Shown here: positions 1 through 5,798 of the stretch, in pieces
How positions within the stretch are numbered: the stretch's first letter is position 1
Layout: each line of letters starts with the position of its first letter
From: Thermoflexus sp042408815
GTDB taxonomy: Bacteria; Chloroflexota; Anaerolineae; Thermoflexales; Thermoflexaceae
Direction of reading: 5' to 3'
DNA: 18,218 nucleotides
Assembly: GCF_042408815.1 (NCBI RefSeq)
Contig: NZ_JBHOQR010000022.1
Location: 1-18,218 of the forward strand
The notes under the pieces: generated by a model
The model's input: the letters and a program-made list of their open reading frames with translations, nothing else
Databases searched by the model: none
What the model was told of the DNA's origin: nothing
Made by a program: the position numbers and the translations under genes

Positions 1-1
1 T

Positions 2-271
2 TCGACGCGCGGGAAGGACGTGTCCGCCTTGTTCCTGGATGGGGACTACGACAGCATGACTTTCAAGATCTCCCAGGCCTTCTTCCCGGGCGATCCCGAT
101 GCGTGGGAGAAGCTCCAGCGCGCGCTCAAAGCCCAGATCGATCCCGAAATCTTCGAAAAGATGCGCGGCACCGTCTCCTTCCCCTTTAAACCCGGCGAGC
201 ACCAGCGCATCGCCGTGAAGGTGATCGACTTCCGGGGGAATGAGGTGGTGCGGGTAGTGCCTTGTACCTAA
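2..271 (+). CDS. Site-specific DNA methyltransferase, type III-like (Mod), C-terminal fragment
   Basis: The reading frame is open from base 2 to the TAA at 269-271, so the gene enters from the left of the window and only about 89 C-terminal residues are visible. The pattern is the C-terminal end I associate with type III-like adenine methyltransferases: DGDYDSMTF, then a QAFFPGD segment, LKAQIDPEIF, and the closing AVKVIDFRGNEVVRV. The catalytic DPPY and AdoMet motifs would lie outside the window. The GTG at position 20 is not a credible start, because the homology-like frame continues upstream. The Shine-Dalgarno of the next gene overlaps its stop codon, so the two were probably cotranscribed. 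Downstream Res remnants support a former restriction-modification operon. Family assignment is from memory of related proteins, not a search. Confidence 0.65.
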   Translation, partial: STRGKDVSALFLDGDYDSMTFKISQAFFPGDPDAWEKLQRALKAQIDPEIFEKMRGTVSFPFKPGEHQRIAVKVIDFRGNEVVRVVPCT

Positions 272-283
272 GGAGCGTACGCT

Positions 284-847
284 ATGGATCGTAACGAAGT
301 GCACATCGCCTTTGAAATCCTGCTTGAGGAGATCGAGCAGGTTGCCAACAGCATCAACGACGCTGGTGCCGAAGCCTTTCAAAAAGGGGCTTATGATGAA
401 GCTCGCCGGATGATTGAAATTGCGACGCGGCTGGCCGAGTTTCGCGAAAGGGTTAAGGCGCTTCAAAACGAATGGAGAAATGTCTTCACCGGTTATGCTC
501 CGGAGAGCAAAATGAGGCGCAGAGGGCGTCCAGAGAGACTTAAAAGAGGATTGAGAACGAGCGAAGACGCCTTTCGGAGGCCGATCCTGGAAGCTCTGGT
601 GGAATTGGGAGGGCGAGCGGAGATGTCTAAGGTGTTGGATCTCGTGGAGAAAAAGATGGAGGGAATCTTGAACGATTATGACCGTCAGCCTTTACCTTCG
701 GATCGTAAGACCATCCGTTGGCGCAACACGGCGCAGTGGTGTCGGAATACGATGGTCCAAGAAGGGCTGTTGAAGAGCGACTCGCCTCGGGGCATCTGGG
801 AGATCTCAGAACGAGGACGGAAGGCTCTTCAGGAGGGCAGCGTGTAA
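284..847 (+). CDS. Mrr_N-like winged-helix DNA-binding protein with AT-hook-like linker
   Basis: The protein has 187 residues. Residues 1-68 are predicted helical (repeated E/A/L-rich heptad-like stretches). Residues 76-92 are a basic linker containing RRRGRP (78-83), which resembles an AT-hook core. Residues 97-187 look like the winged-helix domain found at the N-terminus of Mrr-type restriction enzymes: ILEALVELGGRAEMSKV, a tryptophan-rich WRNTAQWCRNTMVQEGLL recognition region and the wing GIWEISERGRKAL. No nuclease domain is attached. The start is supported by AAGGAG at 270-275, eight bases upstream. The gene lies between the methyltransferase end and a Res 5' stub, only 2 bases from the latter, so a role as a DNA-binding accessory or regulator of the system is inferred. 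Its codons look more AT-rich than those of the metabolic genes to the right, consistent with transfer. Confidence 0.75.
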   Translation: MDRNEVHIAFEILLEEIEQVANSINDAGAEAFQKGAYDEARRMIEIATRLAEFRERVKALQNEWRNVFTGYAPESKMRRRGRPERLKRGLRTSEDAFRRPILEALVELGGRAEMSKVLDLVEKKMEGILNDYDRQPLPSDRKTIRWRNTAQWCRNTMVQEGLLKSDSPRGIWEISERGRKALQEGSV

Positions 848-849
848 AG

Positions 850-963
850 ATGTCCCTGCTCATTGACAGCACGATCCTCAACTCGCCCTTCGGAGGGCCG
901 CATGCACCGCGGGCGAAGGGTGATCAATATAGGGAAATGTACCAACAGGAGGTAAGACCATGA
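850..963 (+). pseudogene. 5' stub of a type III-like restriction (Res) gene
   Basis: An ATG two bases after the previous stop opens a 37-codon frame beginning MSLLIDSTILNSPFGGP. The LIDxxILNSPF signature is the characteristic N-terminus of a family of type III-like Res helicase/endonuclease proteins, and it recurs at 1579 as LVDNPILNSPFDEP. Over 36 aligned bases (856-891 against 1579-1614) 29 are identical. After about 16 residues the similarity ends and the frame stops at 961-963, overlapping the start of the antitoxin gene. I read it as the remnant of the original res gene in its operon position, cut off by the toxin-antitoxin module. It could conceivably be translated as a short peptide, but no function is suggested. 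Confidence 0.6.
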
Positions 964-1166
964 AATCTCTGGAGGAATTGATTCGGGAGCTGCCGCCGGA
1001 GCTCAGAAAGGAGGTGGAGGATTTCGTGCGCTTTCTGCTGGAGCGTCGGAAGGTCGCCCGCGGAAAACCCCTCCGGCAGAGCTGGGCCGGTGCCTTGCGC
1101 GAGTTCAAGGACCGGTTCACCGCCCTGGAGTTGCAGAAAAAGGCCATGGAATGGCGAGACGACTGA
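960..1166 (+). CDS. VapB-like antitoxin, DUF2281 type
   Basis: The 68-residue protein begins MKSLEELIRELPPELRKEV and continues with an EDFVRFLLERR helix, then LRQSWAGALREF and ALELQKKAMEWR. This is the usual layout of DUF2281 antitoxins: a short N-terminal helical region plus a C-terminal tail that wraps the partner toxin. Length is normal for the family. A strong Shine-Dalgarno, AGGAGGT at 947-953, sits six bases before the ATG. The stop is only three bases before the toxin start, the typical arrangement of a toxin-antitoxin operon. It should neutralise the PIN-domain toxin and probably autoregulate the pair, although no operator was recognised. The module lies between two Res 5' ends. Confidence 0.85.
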   Translation: MKSLEELIRELPPELRKEVEDFVRFLLERRKVARGKPLRQSWAGALREFKDRFTALELQKKAMEWRDD

Positions 1167-1169
1167 GCC

Positions 1170-1568
1170 ATGTACCTTGTGGACACCAACATCTGGCTCG
1201 AGCGCTTGCTCGACCAGGAGCAATCGGAGGTCATCGGGCGGTTCTTGGAACAGGTCCCATCGGACCAGCTCGCCGTCACGGACTTCGCCCTGCACTCCAT
1301 CGGCATCATCCTCTGCCGGCTCGGTCTCCCAGACGCCTTCCGCCTCTTCGTGCATGAGGTCTTCATCGATGGCGCTGTGATGGTCATTCATCTGGAACCG
1401 ACAGACATGCCAGGCGTGCTCGAAGCCATGGAGCAGTTCAACCTGGATTTCGACGATGCCTATCAGTACGTCGCTGCAGAAAAGCACGCTCTCACTCTGC
1501 TAAGCCTGGACGCCGACTTCGACCGCACGCCTGCAGGGAGGAAAACACCACAACAGATTGTGACTTGA
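1170..1568 (+). CDS. vapC: PIN-domain RNase toxin (VapC-like)
   Basis: The 132-residue protein has a PIN-domain layout: YLVDTNIWLE at the N-terminus (D5), TDFALHSIG around D38, LDFDDAYQY with D95/D96, and the C-terminal SLDADFDRTP with D114 and D116. These acidic residues would form the Mg2+-binding RNase site. D38 takes the place of the more usual glutamate, which is a minor variation. VapC toxins cut RNA, often tRNA or rRNA, when freed from the antitoxin. The specific target cannot be told from sequence. It follows the DUF2281 antitoxin by three bases and appears intact, unlike the restriction genes on both sides. The Res fragment downstream starts 10 bases after its stop. Confidence 0.85.
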   Translation: MYLVDTNIWLERLLDQEQSEVIGRFLEQVPSDQLAVTDFALHSIGIILCRLGLPDAFRLFVHEVFIDGAVMVIHLEPTDMPGVLEAMEQFNLDFDDAYQYVAAEKHALTLLSLDADFDRTPAGRKTPQQIVT

Positions 1569-1578
1569 GGCGAATCCC

Positions 1579-2080
1579 ATGCTCGTTGACAACCCCATCC
1601 TCAATTCGCCCTTTGATGAGCCCACCCACTACGGGGAGTACCGGGAAGGGCAGCCGGTGCTCAAAGAGGGCCGGCGCCCTGCGGGCTATTACCTCAAGGC
1701 CCGCACGCGGGGGTCGCAGGCAGCGCTCCTCGAAGAAGAATTTGTGCCCCTCGAATGGGTCAAGGCCTGGCGCGGGCGCGGCTATCCCGGCGTGACGCCC
1801 ATCACCCGGCGGCTGCCCGATCACTGGAACAACCCCGAGCGGGAGCGCAGGCTCTTCTTCGGCTCAGAGCCGGAGTACGTGGACGTGTACAGGGTCCCCT
1901 TCGAGGTCATCCCCGTCCAGAAGAAGCCGGTGGGCCGCGCCGAGGTGCAGAAGGTCTCTACGCTGGTGAGGGCTTTGCCAGAGCGCGAGCATCCGGAAAT
2001 CACCTTCCCCCCGGCTGGAAGGCTACGTCTTTGACGTGCGGAGCCGCATTCGAGCGGACCTTTCGGCGAAGTTTGAGGTC
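1579..2080 (+). pseudogene. Decayed Res gene: N-terminus fused to a post-helicase segment, frameshifted
   Basis: Residues 1-94 (MLVDNPILNSPFDEP, EGRRPAGYYLKAR, YPGVTPITRRL, ERERRLFF) match the N-terminal region of type III-like Res proteins. Directly after, at about position 1861, the sequence jumps to a segment I recognise from far downstream in the same family: VDVYRVPFEVIPVQKK, then LVRALPEREHPEITFP. Both RecA-like helicase lobes between them are missing, so this is an internal deletion. The frame then ends at the stop at 2032-2034. Skipping one base in the C6 run at 2007-2012 restores RLEGYVFDVRSRIRADL, the expected continuation, to about 2080. It is therefore almost certainly inactive. 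The C-run could also be a sequencing or assembly error, but the deletion would remain. Confidence 0.7.
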
Positions 2081-2224
2081 AGCTCTCAGTCCTCCCGCCA
2101 CTGGTTTGGCGGATTGGGCATGTCTGGACCAGGGGTGCCTCTTGTGCCCGGCCCCCTGGGGAACTGTCTATCATTACTTATGGAGGGAAGTCGCAGGCTG
2201 GCATCCGCTCCCATAGGCCGATCC

Positions 2225-2716
2225 ATGGAACTTTTCCCAGAAGCCATCGTGCTCATTGCGGTGGTGCGCCATCCCCAGGACTGGCAATGGATCCAGGAGA
2301 CCCGGGCGTATCGCATCCCGCTTCGTCACGCCCCTCCGCTGGCCCCTTTCGTAGATTTCGTCGCCTTCTACCATACGGCCGCCTTCGGGCCCGAGCGCTG
2401 GTCCATCCGTTACTATGCGCCCTTAAGAGGCTACGAGCTGGTCCGACGCCGCGATCTGTTCCCGGAGGAGCTGGACCACCCCCGGGCGGAGGCGCTGTAT
2501 TATCTCCTGCAACTGGGCCCCATGCAGCCGCTCCCCCGGCCGGTGGCCAGCCGTCGCTGGCATCGGTTCACTTTCCTTTTCACCACGGGCGAGCGCCTGC
2601 TTCAAGCATCGGATCTGTCGGAGCTCCCGCTGGAGGGGATCGAGCGACAACTGCTGAGGGGAGCATTGCGAGAGGAAAGCCAGACGTTCAACCGCCGAGG
2701 CGGTTCCTCCACCTGA
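2225..2716 (+). CDS. Conserved protein of unknown function
   Basis: The protein has about 163 residues from the ATG at 2225. This start is chosen because recognisable conservation begins there, and no strong ribosome site precedes it. The frame stays open upstream to about 2036, where it reads the Res remnant. The sequence matches a pattern I remember from uncharacterised proteins of Chloroflexi and other bacteria: an IAVVRHPQDWQWIQE opening, YRIPLRHAPP, VAFYHTAAFGPERWSIRYYA, RGYELVRRRDLFPEELDHPRA, LQLGPMQPLPRPVASRRWHRFTF and a closing TTGERLL. The beta-rich, tryptophan- and proline-rich layout vaguely suggests a PUA/EVE-like small-molecule or nucleic-acid binding fold, but that is speculation. 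Its position beside restriction remnants hints at a defence link. A hairpin lies 28 bases after its stop. Confidence 0.6.
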   Translation: MELFPEAIVLIAVVRHPQDWQWIQETRAYRIPLRHAPPLAPFVDFVAFYHTAAFGPERWSIRYYAPLRGYELVRRRDLFPEELDHPRAEALYYLLQLGPMQPLPRPVASRRWHRFTFLFTTGERLLQASDLSELPLEGIERQLLRGALREESQTFNRRGGSST

Positions 2717-2743
2717 TCGTGAAATCGCTTCGAGGGAAGCCTT

Positions 2744-2782
2744 CATGGGGCGCAGGCCGCCTTCAGCGGCCCACACCCCATG
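2744..2782. terminator. Stem-loop between convergent genes
   Basis: CATGGGG (2744-2750) pairs with CCCCATG (2776-2782), and an inner GGCCGC (2755-2760) pairs with GCGGCC (2766-2771) around a five-base loop, with a small internal loop between the stems. A smaller hairpin GCTTC-GAGG-GAAGC lies just before it (2727-2740). It sits between the ends of two convergent genes, where a bidirectional terminator is expected. Neither strand has a proper T-tract, so an intrinsic terminator is possible but not secure. Confidence 0.45.
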
Positions 2783-2851
2783 AAAAACCCATCCCCTTCC
2801 AGGGGCCCCCCAAACGGCGGGAAGTCAGAGCAGCGCCCACAAAGGGAAACC

Positions 2852-3256
2852 TTACACCTTCAATCGATAAACCCCCCGTCGGACCCGCTGGAACAGATCC
2901 TGGTTCTTGCGGAAGATCAGGGTCAAGCGGGCCCGCTGCATTTGAGGATCCCTCCCCGGAACCTGAAGCCCCCGATCCAGCAGCGCCCGGCGGATCTCCT
3001 CGAGCTCCATGCCCTGGGGCGCCGCTTTCAGCACTTCCACAATGGTATGCACCAGCTCCCGGGTGCGGCGACGCCGAGGTATCGCGGTCTGTCGGAATAA
3101 ACCGATCAGCCCCTCGCCCAGCGCTGGATACTTCTCGATGAGCTCCGCGATGTCCTCCAGCAACCGCAACTGGGCCTGGATATACTCTCGCCGCTGCTCT
3201 ACATCGGCCAGCTGAGAACGCAGCAGGCTGATTCGACCCTCTAAAATCTCTTTCAT
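2852..3256 (-). CDS. Coiled-coil / winged-helix protein, putative DNA-binding
   Basis: The protein has 134 residues. Residues 1-45 form a probable coiled coil (MKEILEGRISLLRSQLADVE, QRREYIQAQLRLLEDIAELI). Residues 58-66 are basic (IPRRRRTRE). The C-terminal half looks like a winged-helix domain of the HARE-HTH sort: LVHTIVEVLKAAPQGMELEE, IRRALLDRGL, then TLIFRKNQDLFQRVRRGVYRL as recognition helix and wing. The start is supported by AGGAGGT six bases upstream on the minus strand. It is transcribed towards the unknown gene at 2225-2716 and stands alone, with no neighbour on its own strand for about 900 bases. It is probably a DNA-binding regulator or accessory protein. Its partner is unknown. 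Confidence 0.65.
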   Translation of the reverse strand: MKEILEGRISLLRSQLADVEQRREYIQAQLRLLEDIAELIEKYPALGEGLIGLFRQTAIPRRRRTRELVHTIVEVLKAAPQGMELEEIRRALLDRGLQVPGRDPQMQRARLTLIFRKNQDLFQRVRRGVYRLKV

Positions 3257-3622
3257 GCGAGACCTCCTGTTGCAAATGATGAGATGAGAACGGGAATTTT
3301 TAGCGCCTCAAAGGCCCGATCCAGCCCCCAATGGATTCCCCCTTTCCGGGAGAAGATAGTATCCCAGCGGTCACCCTGAGAACGCGCCCCTCCCTATCAC
3401 GAAGGAACCCTGCGGCTGTCCGACAATTGCGACGATGATCGTCACCGGAAAGGGAGCAAAGTACCGTTCTATTTTGTTCAAAGTCGCGTAAATCAACTGT
3501 ATCGCAAAATTCAAGGGAGGTCAAATCCCGTTGTGAGCATATCACGATCTCCGAACCGACAGCGGATCTCTTCCCTTTGCCCGTCCTGGCTTTAGCAGAT
3601 CGGAGAGCTCATGGGAAGATCA

Positions 3623-3653
3623 TCCACCGAAACGAATGGATAAAATCGGTGGA
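3623..3653. repeat. Perfect 8-bp inverted repeat
   Basis: TCCACCGA (3623-3630) and TCGGTGGA (3646-3653) are exact reverse complements, separated by a 15-base AT-rich loop. An AAAGGAGG follows at about 3656, but no start codon lies at a useful distance. It could be an operator, an RNA hairpin or chance. Confidence 0.5.
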
Positions 3654-3878
3654 AGAAAGGAGGAAACCGTCGCTTTCCAAGATCCCAGACCTTTTCGTTC
3701 GTCAACGTTTGCACCCTCCTCGCCCGGTTGACTTCATCGCCCGTTCGGACCGAATAGATATCAGTTTATCGATGAGAAGGGGCGAGGAGGGGGACCTTAA
3801 GACCATGCCCGTACACGCATCATCGCAGACAAACCCCTAAGATGGCTGGGTATTGCGTTCTAAGGGAAACCATCCGGC

Positions 3879-3921
3879 GCTCCAGCGATCCGCGGGGGCT
3901 GTTCTTATTCCGCGATGGAGC
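3879..3921. repeat. Imperfect inverted repeat
   Basis: GCTCCA (3879-3884) pairs with TGGAGC (3916-3921), and CGCGG (3891-3895) pairs with CCGCG (3910-3914), leaving a 14-base loop and an asymmetric internal bulge. No T-tract follows. Function unknown. Confidence 0.35.
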
Positions 3922-4068
3922 TCCCGGATCGGCGCGCCGCGGGGTTGGACACCGGCTGCCCTTTGGGGCGATCCTCATGGGGGCGAAGGCCCGGCCTTTG
4001 GGGTGTAGACATGGTCGAAGTTCGCCGATGGGGATGAATGGGGGAGGCGTTGCGGGAGGGGAAGGGGA

Positions 4069-4122
4069 GAGGGTGGGGCGCTGCGGGAACATGGAGAGCC
4101 GGATCGCCACCGCCCCACCCTC
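4069..4122 (-). terminator. Long inverted repeat downstream of phnE, possible terminator
   Basis: GAGGGTGGGGCG (4069-4080) and CGCCCCACCCTC (4111-4122) are perfect 12-bp arms around a 30-base loop, ending 36 bases past the phnE stop in the direction of transcription. The minus strand beyond it is pyrimidine-rich (C and T) rather than a clean T-run. It is placed as a terminator for the transporter operon. The long loop is unusual for an intrinsic terminator. Confidence 0.45.
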
Positions 4123-4158
4123 CAGAAACGCGCCAGGCGATCAGGAGCTCCTTCCCGC

Positions 4159-4971
4159 TCACGGACGGAGCAGATAACGCCGTCGAATCCAGGCGCTCAG
4201 CGCATCCATGCCGATCACCAGGAGGAGCACCGCGAGGAGCACCGTGCTCAGGCGGGCATACGCCATGGTGCCCAGATACGCCTGCATGTAAAACCCAATG
4301 CCCCCAGCGCCCACCAGGCCCAGGAGGGTGGAGGCCCGCACGTTGTACTCCAGCATGAACAGCAGCTGGCTGAGGATGGCGTTGGCGCTCTCCGGCCAGA
4401 GGACGAAGCGGATCAGATGGCGGCGCTTCGCCCCCACCCCCCGCATGGCCTCAAGGATCTCCGGATCGATGGCTTCGAAAAGCTCCGCGTAGAGCTTGGC
4501 CAGATAGCCCACGGTGTAAAAGGCCAGCGCCAGGGTTCCGGCCAAAGGCCCCAGTCCCACCAGAATGACCATCAACACGGCCCACAGCAGCGAAGGCACC
4601 GTTCGGAGAGCGGCGACCATGAAGCGAACGACGACCACCACGCCCGCCGGGAACAGGGTCCGGGACCCCAGAACGCCCAGCGGGAACGAAAGGAGGAACC
4701 CCAGCAGAGTCCCCGCGAACGCCATCTGAAGGGTTTCCAGGAGGGCCCCGGCGATCGTGGGCACGATCCGGAGATCCGGGGGGAACATCTCTTGAGCGAA
4801 GCGGGCCAGATTGGAAACCCCCCGCATCAAACGCCCGGCCTCGAAAAGCCCCATCCCATTCAGCAGCCAGGCCAGCAGCGCCACCACCCCCAGGCTGAAC
4901 CCCAGTTCCTGCCACCGACGCCATTCCAAACCTGGCCACGTTCCATGAACGGCCCCATGCTTCAGGCTCAT
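4159..4971 (-). CDS. phnE: ABC transporter permease, phosphonate type (PhnE-like)
   Basis: The 270-residue integral membrane protein has about six hydrophobic segments (roughly residues 22-40, 72-102, 110-140, 143-163, 205-226, 240-258). The cytoplasmic EAA loop, FEAIDPEILEAMRGVGAKRR (165-184), contacts the ATPase and is typical of the PhnE family. The segment NVRASTLLGLVGAGGIGF is also a PhnE hallmark. Length is normal. The ATG lies one base after the PhnC stop, so translation is probably coupled. Substrate could be a phosphonate, phosphite or a related oxyanion or organophosphate. The permease sequence alone does not decide. It is the last gene of the operon, followed by an inverted repeat. 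Confidence 0.9.
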   Translation of the reverse strand: MSLKHGAVHGTWPGLEWRRWQELGFSLGVVALLAWLLNGMGLFEAGRLMRGVSNLARFAQEMFPPDLRIVPTIAGALLETLQMAFAGTLLGFLLSFPLGVLGSRTLFPAGVVVVVRFMVAALRTVPSLLWAVLMVILVGLGPLAGTLALAFYTVGYLAKLYAELFEAIDPEILEAMRGVGAKRRHLIRFVLWPESANAILSQLLFMLEYNVRASTLLGLVGAGGIGFYMQAYLGTMAYARLSTVLLAVLLLVIGMDALSAWIRRRYLLRP

Positions 4972-4972
4972 T

Positions 4973-5761
4973 TCATTCCTTCCCCCCCATGATCTCTCGA
5001 AACAGCCTCCAGGTCAGATCCAGAGCCGGGCGGTCGAAAACCACCTGCCCCTCTTTCAGGATCACCACGTGATCTGCGAACTCCTGAACCAGTTGGATTT
5101 CATGGAGGTTCAGGATGACCGTCAAACCCCTTTCCCGGGCCAAGTGATGCACAAAGGCCAGCACCTGAGCCGCCCGGGGAAGATCCAGGTCGGAGACGAA
5201 CTCATCCGCCAGGATCAGCTGGGGATCCTGCATCAAGGCGCGGGCGATGGCGACCCGCTGGCGCTCTCCTCCACTGAGACGAAATACTTTCTCGTCCGCT
5301 TTATCCGCCAGATCCAGCATCTCGAGCAACGCCATCGCCCGCTCAATCTCGGCGCGAGGGAAAAAGCCCAGGGCCGTCCGCCACCCCGGATGACGGGCCA
5401 GGGATCCGAGAAGCACGTTCTCCAGCGCCGTCAGGCCCCGCACCAGCCCCAGCTGCTGCGGAATATACCCGATGAGCCGACGCAACGCGGGCTCCGGCTC
5501 CCCCGACAACGGATGCCCCAGGAGGAAAACCCGGCCCTTTGGGAACGGAAGGAGCCCGGCCATAATCCGCATGAGGGTAGTCTTGCCCGCGCCGGAGGGC
5601 CCCATGATAGTCCAGAAACCTCCGGCAGGGACCTGGAGATGCACCCCCTGGAGGATCCACTTCCCCTCCCGGTAAGCAAACCAGAGATCCTCTACGGATA
5701 CCGCGATCTCCTCCCAGGCCAAGCACCCAGCCTGGTGCGGGGATGGAAAGAATTGGGTCAT
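4973..5761 (-). CDS. phnC: ABC transporter ATP-binding protein, phosphonate type (PhnC-like)
   Basis: The 262-residue ATPase has a full set of motifs: Walker A GPSGAGKT (54-61), Q-loop Q102, signature LSGGERQRVAIARAL (162-176), Walker B LILADE (182-187), D-loop SDLD (190-193) and H-loop H220. It would sit on the cytoplasmic face and drive import through PhnE. The PhnC-like features are YIPQQLGLV after the Q-loop and the EFVSDLD segment (many PhnC proteins have VASLD). The N-terminus carries about 20 extra residues before the usual VEDLWFAY start. The chosen ATG has GAGG eight bases upstream. It lies 37 bases after phnD and one base before phnE. Confidence 0.9.
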   Translation of the reverse strand: MTQFFPSPHQAGCLAWEEIAVSVEDLWFAYREGKWILQGVHLQVPAGGFWTIMGPSGAGKTTLMRIMAGLLPFPKGRVFLLGHPLSGEPEPALRRLIGYIPQQLGLVRGLTALENVLLGSLARHPGWRTALGFFPRAEIERAMALLEMLDLADKADEKVFRLSGGERQRVAIARALMQDPQLILADEFVSDLDLPRAAQVLAFVHHLARERGLTVILNLHEIQLVQEFADHVVILKEGQVVFDRPALDLTWRLFREIMGGKE

Positions 5762-5798
5762 CGGCGTTACCTCGTTTCAATCCGTATGACATCCATCC

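Larger units (their letters stand above)
3257..4158. other. Gene-poor stretch of about 900 bases
   Basis: The open frames here (3300-3545 minus, 3577-3840 plus, 3842-4177 plus) show no recognisable family and no ribosome sites, and their composition reads like chance frames in GC-rich DNA. Part of the stretch (about 3470-3520) is AT-rich and could hold the promoter of the minus-strand gene ending upstream, but I could not settle on clear -35/-10 boxes. Three inverted repeats are present: 3623-3653, 3879-3921 and 4069-4122. No transposase, tRNA or attachment site was seen. It may be a decayed remnant of the neighbouring defence locus or may contain an unannotated RNA. Confidence 0.5.

Noticed and set aside
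3300..4177. Three short open frames in the gene-poor stretch
   Set aside because: No ribosome sites, no family resemblance and arginine/proline-rich composition expected of chance frames.
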